From the NCBI RefSeq assembly GCF_006974125.1, contig NZ_CP037858.1, positions 1,364,001-1,428,000 of the forward strand: a stretch of 64,000 bases of DNA, written 5' to 3'. Source of the DNA: Stenotrophomonas maltophilia (lineage in GTDB: Bacteria > Pseudomonadota > Gammaproteobacteria > Xanthomonadales > Xanthomonadaceae). Numbering within the stretch: the stretch's first letter is position 1; each line of letters begins with the position of its first letter. The notes under the pieces were generated by a model. It was not told the DNA's origin, ran no database searches, and worked only from the letters and a program-made list of their open reading frames with translations. Of the stretch, positions 57,080 to 64,000 are shown in pieces. The translations under genes were made by a program, and so were the position numbers.

Positions 57080-57673
57080 TCAGCGCAGCGCCGACTGCAG
57101 CGCCTTGCGGATCACGGTGGCCACTTCGTCGCCTTCATTGAAGGCGTCCCGGGCCATGCGGGCGGCTTCAGCCGGCTTGTAGCCCAGCTGCTGCAGCGCC
57201 ACGGTGGCGTCGGACAGCGGGTCGGCCGGGGCCGGGCCGCTGCCGGTGGGCAGCGCGCCGCCGGCACCGAACTGGGCGGCGCGGTCGCGCAGTTCCAGCA
57301 CCATGCGCTCGGCGGTCTTCTTGCCGATGCCCGGGATGCGGGTCAGCGCGGTGATGTCACCGGCCTGGACCATGCGCGCAAACTCCTCGACGGTGACGCC
57401 GGACAGCACGGCCAGCGCGATCTTCGCGCCGATGCCACTGACCTTCTGCACGTCGCGGAACAGGCGCCGCTCGCCTTCGCGCAGGAAGCCATACAACGAG
57501 ACGCTGTCTTCCTTCTGCGAGTAATGGGTGTACAGGGTGACCTCGCGGCCGAGCTCGGGCAGGTCATAGAAGGTGCTCATCGGCGCCTCCAGCTCGTAGC
57601 CCACTCCGTTCACGTCCACCACCAGCCACGGCGGCGCCTTGTAGGCGACGATGCCGCGCAGTCGACCGATCAT
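57080..57673 (-). CDS. ruvA: Holliday junction-binding protein RuvA
   Basis: A 197-residue protein: N-terminal OB domain ([20 protein letters not shown]), two helix-hairpin-helix motifs ([31 protein letters not shown]) and a flexible linker before the RuvB-binding domain III ([20 protein letters not shown]). GAGGAG upstream of the ATG at 57673 decides the start. It lies 13 bases after ruvC. Confidence 0.97.
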   Translation of the reverse strand: MIGRLRGIVAYKAPPWLVVDVNGVGYELEAPMSTFYDLPELGREVTLYTHYSQKEDSVSLYGFLREGERRLFRDVQKVSGIGAKIALAVLSGVTVEEFARMVQAGDITALTRIPGIGKKTAERMVLELRDRAAQFGAGGALPTGSGPAPADPLSDATVALQQLGYKPAEAARMARDAFNEGDEVATVIRKALQSALR

Positions 57674-57686
57674 TGCGTGCAGCTCC

Positions 57687-58208
57687 TCATTTGCGGCCCC
57701 ACGCCTGGCGGGCACTGAGCCCCAGGCGGTTGGCCGTCGCCCTTACGTGGGCATGGGTGATCGCCACCGCCAACGCGTCGGCCGCGTCGGCCTGCAGCTT
57801 GGTTTTCAGGTTGAGCATGAGCCCGACCATGTGTTGAACCTGTTGCTTTTCGGCACCACCGCGCCCGACCACCGCCAGCTTGATCTCGCTGGCCGCGTAC
57901 TCGTGCACCGGCAGGTCGCGCAGCACCACGGCCGAGATCGCCGCGCCACGGGCCTGGCCCAGCTTCAGCGCCGAATCGGGGTTGCGCGCCATGAACACGC
58001 GTTCGATGGCCACTTCCTGTGGCTCGTATTCGCGGCACAGGTCGGCCAGGCCCAGCACCAGCAGCTTCATGCGCTGCGGGAAGTCGTCGGCGCCCAGCAG
58101 CACCAGCGGCTGGTGATGCACGTGGCTGACGCGGCCGGTGGCATCGACATCAATGATGCCCACCCCGGTCCGCTGCGAACCGGGGTCGATGCCGAGGATG
58201 CGGGTCAT
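57687..58208 (-). CDS. ruvC: Holliday junction resolvase RuvC
   Basis: A 173-residue RNase H-fold nuclease that cuts Holliday junctions. Acidic residues are seen in [13 protein letters not shown] (Asp7), [16 protein letters not shown] and the C-terminal [14 protein letters not shown]. Normal length. It leads ruvA, with yebC 105 bases upstream, an order (yebC-ruvC-ruvA) common in Gammaproteobacteria. Confidence 0.97.
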   Translation of the reverse strand: MTRILGIDPGSQRTGVGIIDVDATGRVSHVHHQPLVLLGADDFPQRMKLLVLGLADLCREYEPQEVAIERVFMARNPDSALKLGQARGAAISAVVLRDLPVHEYAASEIKLAVVGRGGAEKQQVQHMVGLMLNLKTKLQADAADALAVAITHAHVRATANRLGLSARQAWGRK

Positions 58209-58313
58209 GCTGCGCTCCTGGCGGGGCGGAACGGAATGCGCTGGCAGGCGTATGGGCTCATGACTGTCCGCGGTGACCGTTCAACGGCCCGCGCCCAGGC
58301 CGTCAAAGACGGC

Positions 58314-59045
58314 TCAGGCGTAGGCGTCGGCGCCGAGTTCGGCGTTGGAGTACACGTCCTGCACGTCGTCCAGGTCTTCCAGCATGTCCAGCAGCTTCTT
58401 GACCTGAAGGGCGACGTCGCCTTCGACCTTGATGTCGTTGTCGGCGCGGAAGGTGATCTCGGCGTGGTCGGCGACATGGCCCGCAGCGGTCATTGCATCC
58501 TTGACCGCGTTGAACGCGTCAGGGCTGGTGACCACATCGATCGAGCCATCGTCCGGATAGACCACGATGTCATCGGCGCCGGCCTCGATGGCCGCTTCGG
58601 TGATGGCTTCCTCGTCGGCGCCCGGGGCGAAGCTGAGCACGCCCAGGCGCTTGAACATGAAGGCCACCGAGCCTTCGGTGCCCATGTTGCCGCCGCACTT
58701 GCTGAACGCATGGCGGACATCGGCCACGGTGCGCACGCGGTTGTCGGTCAGGCAGTCGACGATCACGGCCACGCCACCCGGGGCGTAGCCCTCGTAGCGG
58801 ATTTCCTCGTAATCGACGCCTTCCAGTTCACCGGTGGCCTTCTTGATGGCGCGTTCGATCACGTCCTTGGACATGTTCACGGCCAGGCCCTTGTCCATCG
58901 CCACGCGCAGGCGCGGGTTGTTGTTGGGGTCGCCTCCACCGCCGCGCGCGGCAACGCCGATCTCACGGATGATCTTGGTGAAAATCTTGCCGCGCTTCGC
59001 GTCGGACGCGTTCTTGCGGGCTTCGATGGAGGGGCCTCTACCCAT
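58314..59045 (-). CDS. yebC: YebC/PmpR-family protein
   Basis: 243 residues beginning [20 protein letters not shown], with [15 protein letters not shown] and the acidic middle typical of the YebC/TACO1 family. Members were described as transcription regulators and more recently as factors helping ribosomes at difficult peptide sequences. It precedes ruvC, as is usual. The first residues are unusual in having GPS in place of the common HKW. Confidence 0.95.
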   Translation of the reverse strand: MGRGPSIEARKNASDAKRGKIFTKIIREIGVAARGGGGDPNNNPRLRVAMDKGLAVNMSKDVIERAIKKATGELEGVDYEEIRYEGYAPGGVAVIVDCLTDNRVRTVADVRHAFSKCGGNMGTEGSVAFMFKRLGVLSFAPGADEEAITEAAIEAGADDIVVYPDDGSIDVVTSPDAFNAVKDAMTAAGHVADHAEITFRADNDIKVEGDVALQVKKLLDMLEDLDDVQDVYSNAELGADAYA

Positions 59046-59143
59046 GGGTGCTACCGTCTGGCTGCTTCAGGATCAAGGCGCGGATTCTACCTGATCGGGG
59101 GCGGCAACCGTGTCTAGGGCTGAAGTGGTGTCGGGAAGGCACC

Positions 59144-59166
59144 ATCCCCGCATGGCGTGGATCTAC
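59144..59166. repeat. SMAG (GTAG) palindrome
   Basis: ATCCCCGCATGGCGTGGATC followed by TAC: an imperfect GTAG copy in reverse orientation. Confidence 0.65.
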
Positions 59167-59205
59167 TGCCGCCGGGCATTGCCGGGCGAACAGCGTGCGA
59201 ACCAA

Positions 59206-59277
59206 GGTTCGCACCCACCAGGGCAGGACGGTTCGCACCCACCAGGGCAGGACGGTTCGTACCCACCCAGACAGGCC
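59206..59277. repeat. 24-bp unit repeated three times
   Basis: GGTTCGCACCCACCAGGGCA plus GGAC occurs at 59206-59229 and 59230-59253 exactly, then in a diverged third copy at 59254-59277. The first unit is the right half of a palindrome of the GTGCGAACC/GGTTCGCAC type, so the array looks like tandem growth from such a palindrome. No spacers, so not a CRISPR array. Confidence 0.8.
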
Positions 59278-59278
59278 G

Positions 59279-59304
59279 GTAGCGCCGGGCCATGCCCGGC
59301 GAAC
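59279..59304. repeat. SMAG (GTAG) palindrome
   Basis: GTAGCGCCGGGCCATGCCCG and continuation, ending a few bases before the stop codon of the minus-strand hydrolase gene. Confidence 0.75.
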
Positions 59305-59308
59305 CGCC

Positions 59309-59941
59309 TCACGCGGCGGCGGCATCGCGGCTGTGGTCGAACTGGCCGTGGCGCAGGAAATGCGCGGTCTGCCGCGCGGCATCGGGCGATACCACCAGGC
59401 CGCTGTGGCTGGTACGCACCACGCAATGGTCGGCCAGGCCCGGCAGGCGGGTTTCGGCCAGGGCCACGGTACCATCGGAGGCGTCGTCCATCGCGCCCAG
59501 CAGACTGCCCAGTCCATGCGGTACCGAACCGGCAATCAGGCCGACCTCGGCCTTGCCCTGCCAGTCCGGCAGGCCGTCCAGCAGCAGCTCGCTGCTGCGA
59601 CCCAGCGCCAGGCCCCAGCCATGATCGGACAACGAGCGCGCAGTGCCACTGCCGCGCAGCGGCGAGCCGAGACAGACCACACGCTGCACCGGCAGCTGAG
59701 GATTGCGCCGCAGCGCTTCCAGCGCCAGCAGCCCACCCAGGCTGTGGCCGACCAGCGACAGCGGGCCGGCGTCGGCCAGCCGCTCCAGCAGCTGCGGCAC
59801 CGCCACGTCCGGGCCACCGAACACCGAGGAATAGCCGAACGCGTGCACCTGGAAGCCGCGCGCGCGCAGGCGCCAGGCCAGCGGCCCGACCCAGGCGCGG
59901 GCATTCCAGATGCCATGCAGCAGCAATACGGGGGGAGTCAT
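59309..59941 (-). CDS. Lipase-like alpha/beta hydrolase
   Basis: 210 residues. It begins VLLLHGIWNARAWVGPLA, has the nucleophile elbow LSLVGHSLGGLLALEAL (GHSLG), a strand VVCLGSPLRGSGTA and the late His in ADHCVVRTSHSGLVVSPDA. No signal peptide, so probably cytoplasmic. It resembles small triacylglycerol-lipase-like or PGAP1-like hydrolases in Xanthomonadaceae; substrate unknown. The upstream GNAT gene starts 75 bases away on the same strand. Confidence 0.85.
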   Translation of the reverse strand: MTPPVLLLHGIWNARAWVGPLAWRLRARGFQVHAFGYSSVFGGPDVAVPQLLERLADAGPLSLVGHSLGGLLALEALRRNPQLPVQRVVCLGSPLRGSGTARSLSDHGWGLALGRSSELLLDGLPDWQGKAEVGLIAGSVPHGLGSLLGAMDDASDGTVALAETRLPGLADHCVVRTSHSGLVVSPDAARQTAHFLRHGQFDHSRDAAAA

Positions 59942-60016
59942 GCAAACAGCCTGGCAGTCAGCGGGGCAGGAACGTAGGGTGATTGAACACGCGCGCGCAG
60001 CAAGCGGCGGTGAACA

Positions 60017-60538
60017 TCAGGCCGCGCGCGGTGTGCGGCGCAGGATGAATTCGAGATCGTTCGTGTCGCCCACCGGGAACAGGTATTCGCCGGCCTTCTC
60101 GAAACCGTAGCGGGCGTAGAAGCGCTGTGCGCCGAAGTTTTCCGACCACACGCCCAGCCACAGGGTGCGTGGGCCTTCGTGTTCCAGCCAGGCCAGCGCG
60201 GTTTCCAGCAGGCGGCTGCCCCAGCCACAGCTCTGCTGGGTCTTGACCAGGTACAGGCGCTTGAGTTCGCCGTCACCGGGCTTCACGTCCGCATGCGGCA
60301 GGCCACAGGGGCCGGCGGCGGCATGGCCGACCGCCTCCCCGTCCAGCTCCAGCAGCCACACCGCGTAGTCCGGGTGGGCCAGGATCACGCGCTGGCGCTC
60401 GACCGTATAGGCCTCCTCAAGGAAGGCCTGAAGGTCCTGCGGCGGATACAGATGGCCGAAGGTTTCGGTGAACGTGCGGGCGGCCAGCGCCGACAGGGTC
60501 GGCGCGTCGTCCACAGTGGCGCGGCGGATCGAATACAT
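60017..60538 (-). CDS. GNAT-family N-acetyltransferase
   Basis: 173 residues with the GCN5-related fold: IRRATVDDAPTLSALAARTF, acetyl-CoA loop KTQQSCGWGSRLLETALAWL and WLGVWSENFGAQRFYARYGF. The last segment is nearly identical in type to the acetyltransferase at 39030-39542, so the two are paralogues about 21 kb apart. The start at 60538 (MYSIRRA) fits the family. The frame stays open upstream to 60736, but that part is the antisense of the acidic protein gene and gives only Lys/Arg-rich sequence. Confidence 0.87.
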   Translation of the reverse strand: MYSIRRATVDDAPTLSALAARTFTETFGHLYPPQDLQAFLEEAYTVERQRVILAHPDYAVWLLELDGEAVGHAAAGPCGLPHADVKPGDGELKRLYLVKTQQSCGWGSRLLETALAWLEHEGPRTLWLGVWSENFGAQRFYARYGFEKAGEYLFPVGDTNDLEFILRRTPRAA

Positions 60539-60569
60539 GCAGGAAGTTGACGTCAGCGCGAAGGGGCGG

Positions 60570-60887
60570 TCAAGCCTTTTCCGAAGATTCCGCTTCTTCG
60601 TCTTCCTCGTCCTCTTCCTCGTATTCCTCTTCGTCCTCTTCTTCCTCGCCTTCCTCGTCCTCGTCGTACTCTTCCTCTTCGTCGTCCTCGTAATCCTCGA
60701 CGCCGAAGTCTTCACCGTCCCAGCGGCCTTCGCCATCGGCGACGAAGGTCAGGGCCATCGCCGCCGGGTTGGTACCGACGCGGACCAGCCAACCACCGAA
60801 CACGCGTGCACGCTCGGTGACCAGATTGGCCTCGGCGCCTTCATTGCCCAGCTTTTCCCACTCCAGCGAAAACGCGAACTCGGTCAT
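60570..60887 (-). CDS. Small protein with strongly acidic C-terminal tail
   Basis: 105 residues. Residues 1-62 form a possible beta-rich domain (FAFSLEWEKLG, RVFGGWLVRVGTNPAAMALTFV). Residues 63-105 are almost entirely Glu, Asp and Tyr. No known domain recognised. Acidic tails of this kind occur in nucleic-acid mimics, chaperone-like proteins and cation binders; none can be chosen here. It lies 16 bases after aspS and 31 bases before the GNAT gene on the same strand. Confidence 0.75.
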   Translation of the reverse strand: MTEFAFSLEWEKLGNEGAEANLVTERARVFGGWLVRVGTNPAAMALTFVADGEGRWDGEDFGVEDYEDDEEEEYDEDEEGEEEEDEEEYEEEDEEDEEAESSEKA

Positions 60888-60903
60888 TGCCTGGATCTCC
60901 TGA

Positions 60904-62655
60904 TCAGTTGGTCTTGGGGCGAACCTGGATGTGCACTTCGGCCAGCTGCGCGTCGACGATCGGCGACGGCGCGTCGGTCATCAGATCCTGTGCACCGGTG
61001 GTCTTCGGGAACGGGATGACGTCGCGGATCGACTCGGTGCCGGCCATCAGCGCGGCGATGCGGTCGATGCCGAAGGCGATGCCACCGTGCGGCGGCGCGC
61101 CGTAGTTCAGCGCGTCGAGCAGGAAGCCGAACTTGGCGCGGGCCTCTTCGGCGCCGATGCCGAGCAGCTCGAACACCGCGCTCTGCATGTCCGGACGGTG
61201 GATACGGATCGAACCGCCGCCGATCTCATTGCCGTTGAGCACCATGTCGTAGCCGCGCGAAACGGCGGTACGGGCATTGGCGCGCAGGTCGGCGATGTCG
61301 TCCACGGCCGGTGCGGTGAAGGGGTGATGCAGGGCGACGTAGCGCTGCTCTTCCTCGTCCCACTCGAACATCGGGAAGTCGGTGACCCACAGCGGCGCCC
61401 AGCCATCGGCGACCAGGCCGAAGTCCTTGCCGGCCTTCAGGCGCAGCGCGCCCATGAAGTCGGAGACCTTGTTGTAGCCACCGGCGCCGAAGAACACGAT
61501 GTCGCCGTTGCCGGCGCCGACGTGGGCCACCAGCGCAGCGAAGGATTCCTCGCTGAAGAACTTCTGGATCGGCGAGCTGACTTCGCCGTTGTCGGCGATC
61601 TTGATGTAGGCCAGGCCTTTGGCGCCGTACTTGGCGGCATGCGCGGCGTACTCGTCGATCTGCTTGCGGCTCAGCGACGCACCGCCCGGGATGCGCAGCG
61701 CGGCGACGCGGCCTTCGGCATCATTGGCCGGGCCGGTGAACACCGGGAACTCACTGTCCTTGACCAGCTCGGCCACGTCGACCAGTTCCAGCGCGATGCG
61801 CAGGTCCGGCTTGTCCGAACCGTAGCGACGCATCGCCTCGGCCCAGGTCATGCGCGGGAAGGTGGCGGCCAGCTCGACATCGACCACTTCCTTGAAGATC
61901 GCGCGGATCATCGACTCGACGAAGTCCTGCACGTCCTGCTCGCGGACGAAGGCGAATTCCATGTCCAGCTGGGTGAACTCCAGCTGGCGGTCGGCACGCA
62001 GGGCCTCGTCACGGAAGCAGCGCGCGATCTGGTAGTAGCGGTCGAAGCCGGCCACCATGAGGATCTGCTTGAACAGCTGCGGGCTCTGCGGCAGGGCGTA
62101 GAACTCACCCGGATGCATGCGCGCCGGCACCAGGAAGTCGCGCGCGCCTTCCGGGGTGGCCTTGGTCAGGATCGGGGTCTCGATGTCCTGGAAACCCTTC
62201 TCGTCCAGGTGGCGGCGCAGGGCCTGCACCAGCTTGATGCGGGTGCGCTGCATGCGCTGCATTTCCGGACGGCGCAGATCCAGGTAGCGGTACTTCAGGC
62301 GGGTTTCTTCGCCCGGGTTCTCGTGGGCGTGGAACGGCAGCGGCGCGGCCTTGTTCAGCACGGTGATGGCGGTGGCGATCACTTCCACCTTGCCGGTGCG
62401 CATCTTGTCGTTCACCGCGTGGCGGGCACGCACGACGCCTTCCACCTGCAGCACATCCTCGTAGCCCAGCGACGCGGCCACGGCGAACACCTCGGCGTTG
62501 TCGACCTCCACCGTCACCTGCACGATGCCCTCATGATCCCGGAGATCGATGAAGCAGACGCCGCCCTGGTTACGGGCCACGTCGGTCCAGCCGGCGAGGG
62601 TGACAGTCTGGCCAATCAGGGTCTCGTCGACCAGGCCGCAGAAGTGGGTACGCAT
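60904..62655 (-). CDS. aspS: Aspartyl-tRNA synthetase
   Basis: A 583-residue class II synthetase of the bacterial type. OB-fold anticodon domain at the N-terminus ([20 protein letters not shown]), motif 1 near [20 protein letters not shown], motif 2 [21 protein letters not shown], the bacterial GAD insertion (about 290-410) and motif 3 [17 protein letters not shown]. It charges tRNA-Asp. The start at 62655 (MRTHFCG) is the family start with GGAGC upstream. Confidence 0.97.
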   Translation of the reverse strand: MRTHFCGLVDETLIGQTVTLAGWTDVARNQGGVCFIDLRDHEGIVQVTVEVDNAEVFAVAASLGYEDVLQVEGVVRARHAVNDKMRTGKVEVIATAITVLNKAAPLPFHAHENPGEETRLKYRYLDLRRPEMQRMQRTRIKLVQALRRHLDEKGFQDIETPILTKATPEGARDFLVPARMHPGEFYALPQSPQLFKQILMVAGFDRYYQIARCFRDEALRADRQLEFTQLDMEFAFVREQDVQDFVESMIRAIFKEVVDVELAATFPRMTWAEAMRRYGSDKPDLRIALELVDVAELVKDSEFPVFTGPANDAEGRVAALRIPGGASLSRKQIDEYAAHAAKYGAKGLAYIKIADNGEVSSPIQKFFSEESFAALVAHVGAGNGDIVFFGAGGYNKVSDFMGALRLKAGKDFGLVADGWAPLWVTDFPMFEWDEEEQRYVALHHPFTAPAVDDIADLRANARTAVSRGYDMVLNGNEIGGGSIRIHRPDMQSAVFELLGIGAEEARAKFGFLLDALNYGAPPHGGIAFGIDRIAALMAGTESIRDVIPFPKTTGAQDLMTDAPSPIVDAQLAEVHIQVRPKTN

Positions 62656-62813
62656 GGGGGGAAGCTCCGCTGGAGAACGCCGGCACCGGATGGGGGCCGG
62701 AAAGCCTCGTATTCTGCGGCCGAGGCCCCGGCCGGGGCAAATCCGGCCAGTCACACCGGCTTGATCGCCCCCCTCCCTATAGTCGGGCACCTGCCACCGT
62801 ATGGGATGCCGCC

Positions 62814-63557
62814 ATGAAACCGCTGTCCCTGGCCAGCCTGGCCGTAACCCTCAGCCTGGGTGCCCTGGGCACCCTTGCCCTGCCCGCCCCGTCCGCCGCT
62901 GCGCAGAACGGGGTGATCCGCTGCGAAAGCCAGAGCAACCGCGAACGGGTCTGCAACACCGGCTGGCGCGGCGCGCAGCTGGTCCGCCAGTTGTCTGGCA
63001 GCCCCTGCGAGGAAGGGCGCTCCTGGGGCAGCCGCAATGGCAGCATCTGGGTCACCAACGGCTGCCGCGCCGAGTTCGTCGAGGCCCGTGGTGGCTGGGG
63101 CGGCGGCAATGGCGGTGGCTGGGGCGGCAACAACGGTCGACCCGGCGAGACCATCCGCTGCGAAAGCCAGAACAATCGCGAGCGCAGCTGCCCGGTCGGC
63201 TGGCGCAATGCCCGCCTGGTCCGCCAGTTGTCCGGCAGTCCTTGCGACGAGGGCCGTACCTGGGGTGTGCGCAACGGCGCGCTGTGGGTCAGCAATGGCT
63301 GCCGCGCCGAATTCGCCGAGGCCCGCGGCTGGGGCGGCGGTGGCGGTGGCTGGGGCGGTGGCAACAGCAACTATTCGGTCACCTGCAGCAGCAACAACAA
63401 CCGTTCGCAGACCTGCGACTGGGATGACCGCCAAGGCCGGCCGGTGCTGCAGCAGCAGTTGTCGGGCAGCGCCTGCCAGGAAGGCCGCAGCTGGGGTTAC
63501 TCGCGTGGCCAGGTGTGGGTGAGCAACGGCTGCCGGGCGCGTTTCGGCACGCGGTGA
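62814..63557 (+). CDS. Exported three-repeat DUF3011 protein
   Basis: 247 residues: signal peptide ([21 protein letters not shown]), then three repeats of about 55 residues, each with xRCESQxNRERxC or a variant, [15 protein letters not shown] and VWVxNGCRAEF. The Cys pattern suggests paired disulfides. The first two repeats are followed by Gly/Trp-rich linkers ([11 protein letters not shown]). This matches the DUF3011 family of secreted proteins; function unknown. The third repeat is the most diverged ([12 protein letters not shown]). Confidence 0.88.
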   Translation: MKPLSLASLAVTLSLGALGTLALPAPSAAAQNGVIRCESQSNRERVCNTGWRGAQLVRQLSGSPCEEGRSWGSRNGSIWVTNGCRAEFVEARGGWGGGNGGGWGGNNGRPGETIRCESQNNRERSCPVGWRNARLVRQLSGSPCDEGRTWGVRNGALWVSNGCRAEFAEARGWGGGGGGWGGGNSNYSVTCSSNNNRSQTCDWDDRQGRPVLQQQLSGSACQEGRSWGYSRGQVWVSNGCRARFGTR

Positions 63558-63563
63558 GCATGA

Positions 63564-63600
63564 GGTCGGATCCCTGGCCAGCGGCCAGGGCTCTGACCCC
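63564..63600. repeat. Hairpin repeat of the GGTCGGATCC family
   Basis: GGTCGGATCCCTGGCC, short loop, GGCCAGGGCTCTGACC: an imperfect stem related to the terminator at 33369-33409. It starts 6 bases after the DUF3011 gene stop and may act as its terminator. Confidence 0.65.
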
Positions 63601-63612
63601 ATCAGGCATCCC

Positions 63613-63637
63613 GCATCCACGCATGGCGTGGATCTAC
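63613..63637. repeat. SMAG (GTAG) palindrome
   Basis: GCATCCACGCATGGCGTGGA followed by TCTAC, a GTAG copy in reverse orientation. Confidence 0.75.
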
Positions 63638-63648
63638 TGGGGATTTTT

Positions 63649-63687
63649 CCGGGTTCGGAGCCCTCCGCAGGACGGATCCGAACCCGG
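63649..63687. repeat. Hairpin repeat of the GGTCGGATCC family
   Basis: CCGGGTTCGGAGCC, loop, GGATCCGAACCCGG: related to the stems at 33369 and 63564. On the minus strand it follows the stop of the unknown gene at 63690 by 2 bases and has a run of A/T (ATTTTT on the plus strand at its left edge), so it may terminate that gene. Confidence 0.6.
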
Positions 63688-63689
63688 GA

Positions 63690-64000
63690 TCAGGGTGCGG
63701 GTGCCTTCTCGTCGCCCCACGGCGCCGGCGGCAGGTCGACCGGCTTGTTCAGGTCGAACTGCACACGGAACCGACGGCCCTCCGGGCGCGTCAGCTCGTA
63801 GACGAACGTCTGGTCCGGATCGATCTCCATCGCCCAGGTGTTGTGCGTGGAAGCCAGCATGTCGGCACGGCGGAACATCGCCACCGAATCCGCATCGGCC
63901 GGGAACTGCTGACGCTCGCCAGTTCCCGGCGGCGTGCTGTCGCCACCGTACAGGGTGATCGCGTCGGGGCTGCCGCCTTCATGGCGATGGTCGTGCTTCA
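63690..64000 (-). CDS. Unknown protein, C-terminal part only
   Basis: The last 102 codons of a minus-strand gene whose start lies beyond the window. The visible part begins KHDHRHEGGSPDAITLYGGD, has RRADMLASTHNTWAMEIDPD and FVYELTRPEGRRFRVQFDLN, and ends PAPWGDEKAPAP. The His-rich start of the visible part could bind metal. No family recognised. Confidence 0.7.
   Translation of the reverse strand, partial: KHDHRHEGGSPDAITLYGGDSTPPGTGERQQFPADADSVAMFRRADMLASTHNTWAMEIDPDQTFVYELTRPEGRRFRVQFDLNKPVDLPPAPWGDEKAPAP

Noticed and set aside
59206..59277. Possible CRISPR array
   Set aside because: Units are contiguous without spacers, only three copies, and no cas genes are near.
60539..60736. Lys/Arg-rich N-terminal extension of the GNAT protein
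   Set aside because: It lies in another frame of the acidic-protein gene on the same strand and gives low-complexity basic sequence; the GNAT fold starts at 60538.
60468..61019. A plus-strand frame with a very hydrophobic Phe/Leu/Val stretch, resembling a membrane protein
   Set aside because: It is the complement of the Glu/Asp-rich tail of the minus-strand gene (GAA/GAG/GAC become TTC/CTC/GTC) and of the aspS end.

Overview
The window is high-GC gammaproteobacterial chromosome. Gene content and order point to Xanthomonadaceae, most likely the Stenotrophomonas maltophilia complex: a pilGHIJ-chpA cluster beside gshB and tonB, a copLAB operon, a ruvB-ybgC-tolQRAB-pal-cpoB block, kup between ruvA and ruvB, and many short palindromes starting with GTAG that match the published SMAG repeats of S. 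maltophilia. No phage, transposase, integrase or CRISPR array is visible. Almost all genes look like core genome.

Layout. 1-0.8 kb: tail of bioA and rsmE. 0.9-12.8 kb (minus strand): the type IV pilus chemosensory operon pilG-pilH-pilI-pilJ-chpA-chpB-chpC, diverging from gshB-tonB (13.0-14.9 kb, plus). 15.4-27.6 kb (minus): tsaB, a YoaA-type helicase, a TPR lipoprotein, PBP1b (mrcB), a family 2 glycosyltransferase, an NAD-dependent epimerase-like protein, a membrane-anchored TPR-like protein and relA. 27.7-33.1 kb: a small exported protein, hrpA and dps. 33.7-39.5 kb (plus): recQ, copL-copA-copB and a GNAT acetyltransferase. 39.6-46.1 kb: small and poorly known genes, including a zinc-ribbon protein broken at a run of nine C, a CPBP membrane protease, a lone receiver, two tandem exported esterases, tRNA-Lys and an exported HExxH protein. 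46.2-57.7 kb (minus): queC, queE, then cpoB-pal-tolB-tolA-tolR-tolQ-ybgC-ruvB, kup and ruvA. 57.7-64 kb: ruvC, yebC, a lipase-like hydrolase, a second GNAT protein, an acidic-tailed protein, aspS, a three-repeat DUF3011 protein and the end of an unknown gene.

How the genes work together. PilG/H/I/J/ChpA/ChpC should form the chemosensory pathway that steers twitching. Neither adaptation enzyme looks functional here: no pilK methyltransferase gene is present, and the CheB-like ChpB has lost its catalytic Ser and Asp. The Tol-Pal genes maintain the outer membrane during division, with CpoB linking them to PBP1b (encoded at 19-22 kb). RuvABC and RecQ serve recombination. QueC/QueE make the queuosine precursor. 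CopLAB handles copper.

The most unusual feature is a family of seven intergenic elements (A-G, at 14.9, 15.2, 18.2, 18.5, 33.1, 33.5 and 54.7 kb). Each has 25-26 bp arms that pair with each other but differ between copies. The arms usually enclose a 52-nt cap that folds into two small hairpins with the same TCCA apex, and they are followed by an 8-nt tail of consensus TYNGACAG. Six of the seven form tail-to-tail pairs in three gene gaps. This covariation implies selection on the folded structure.
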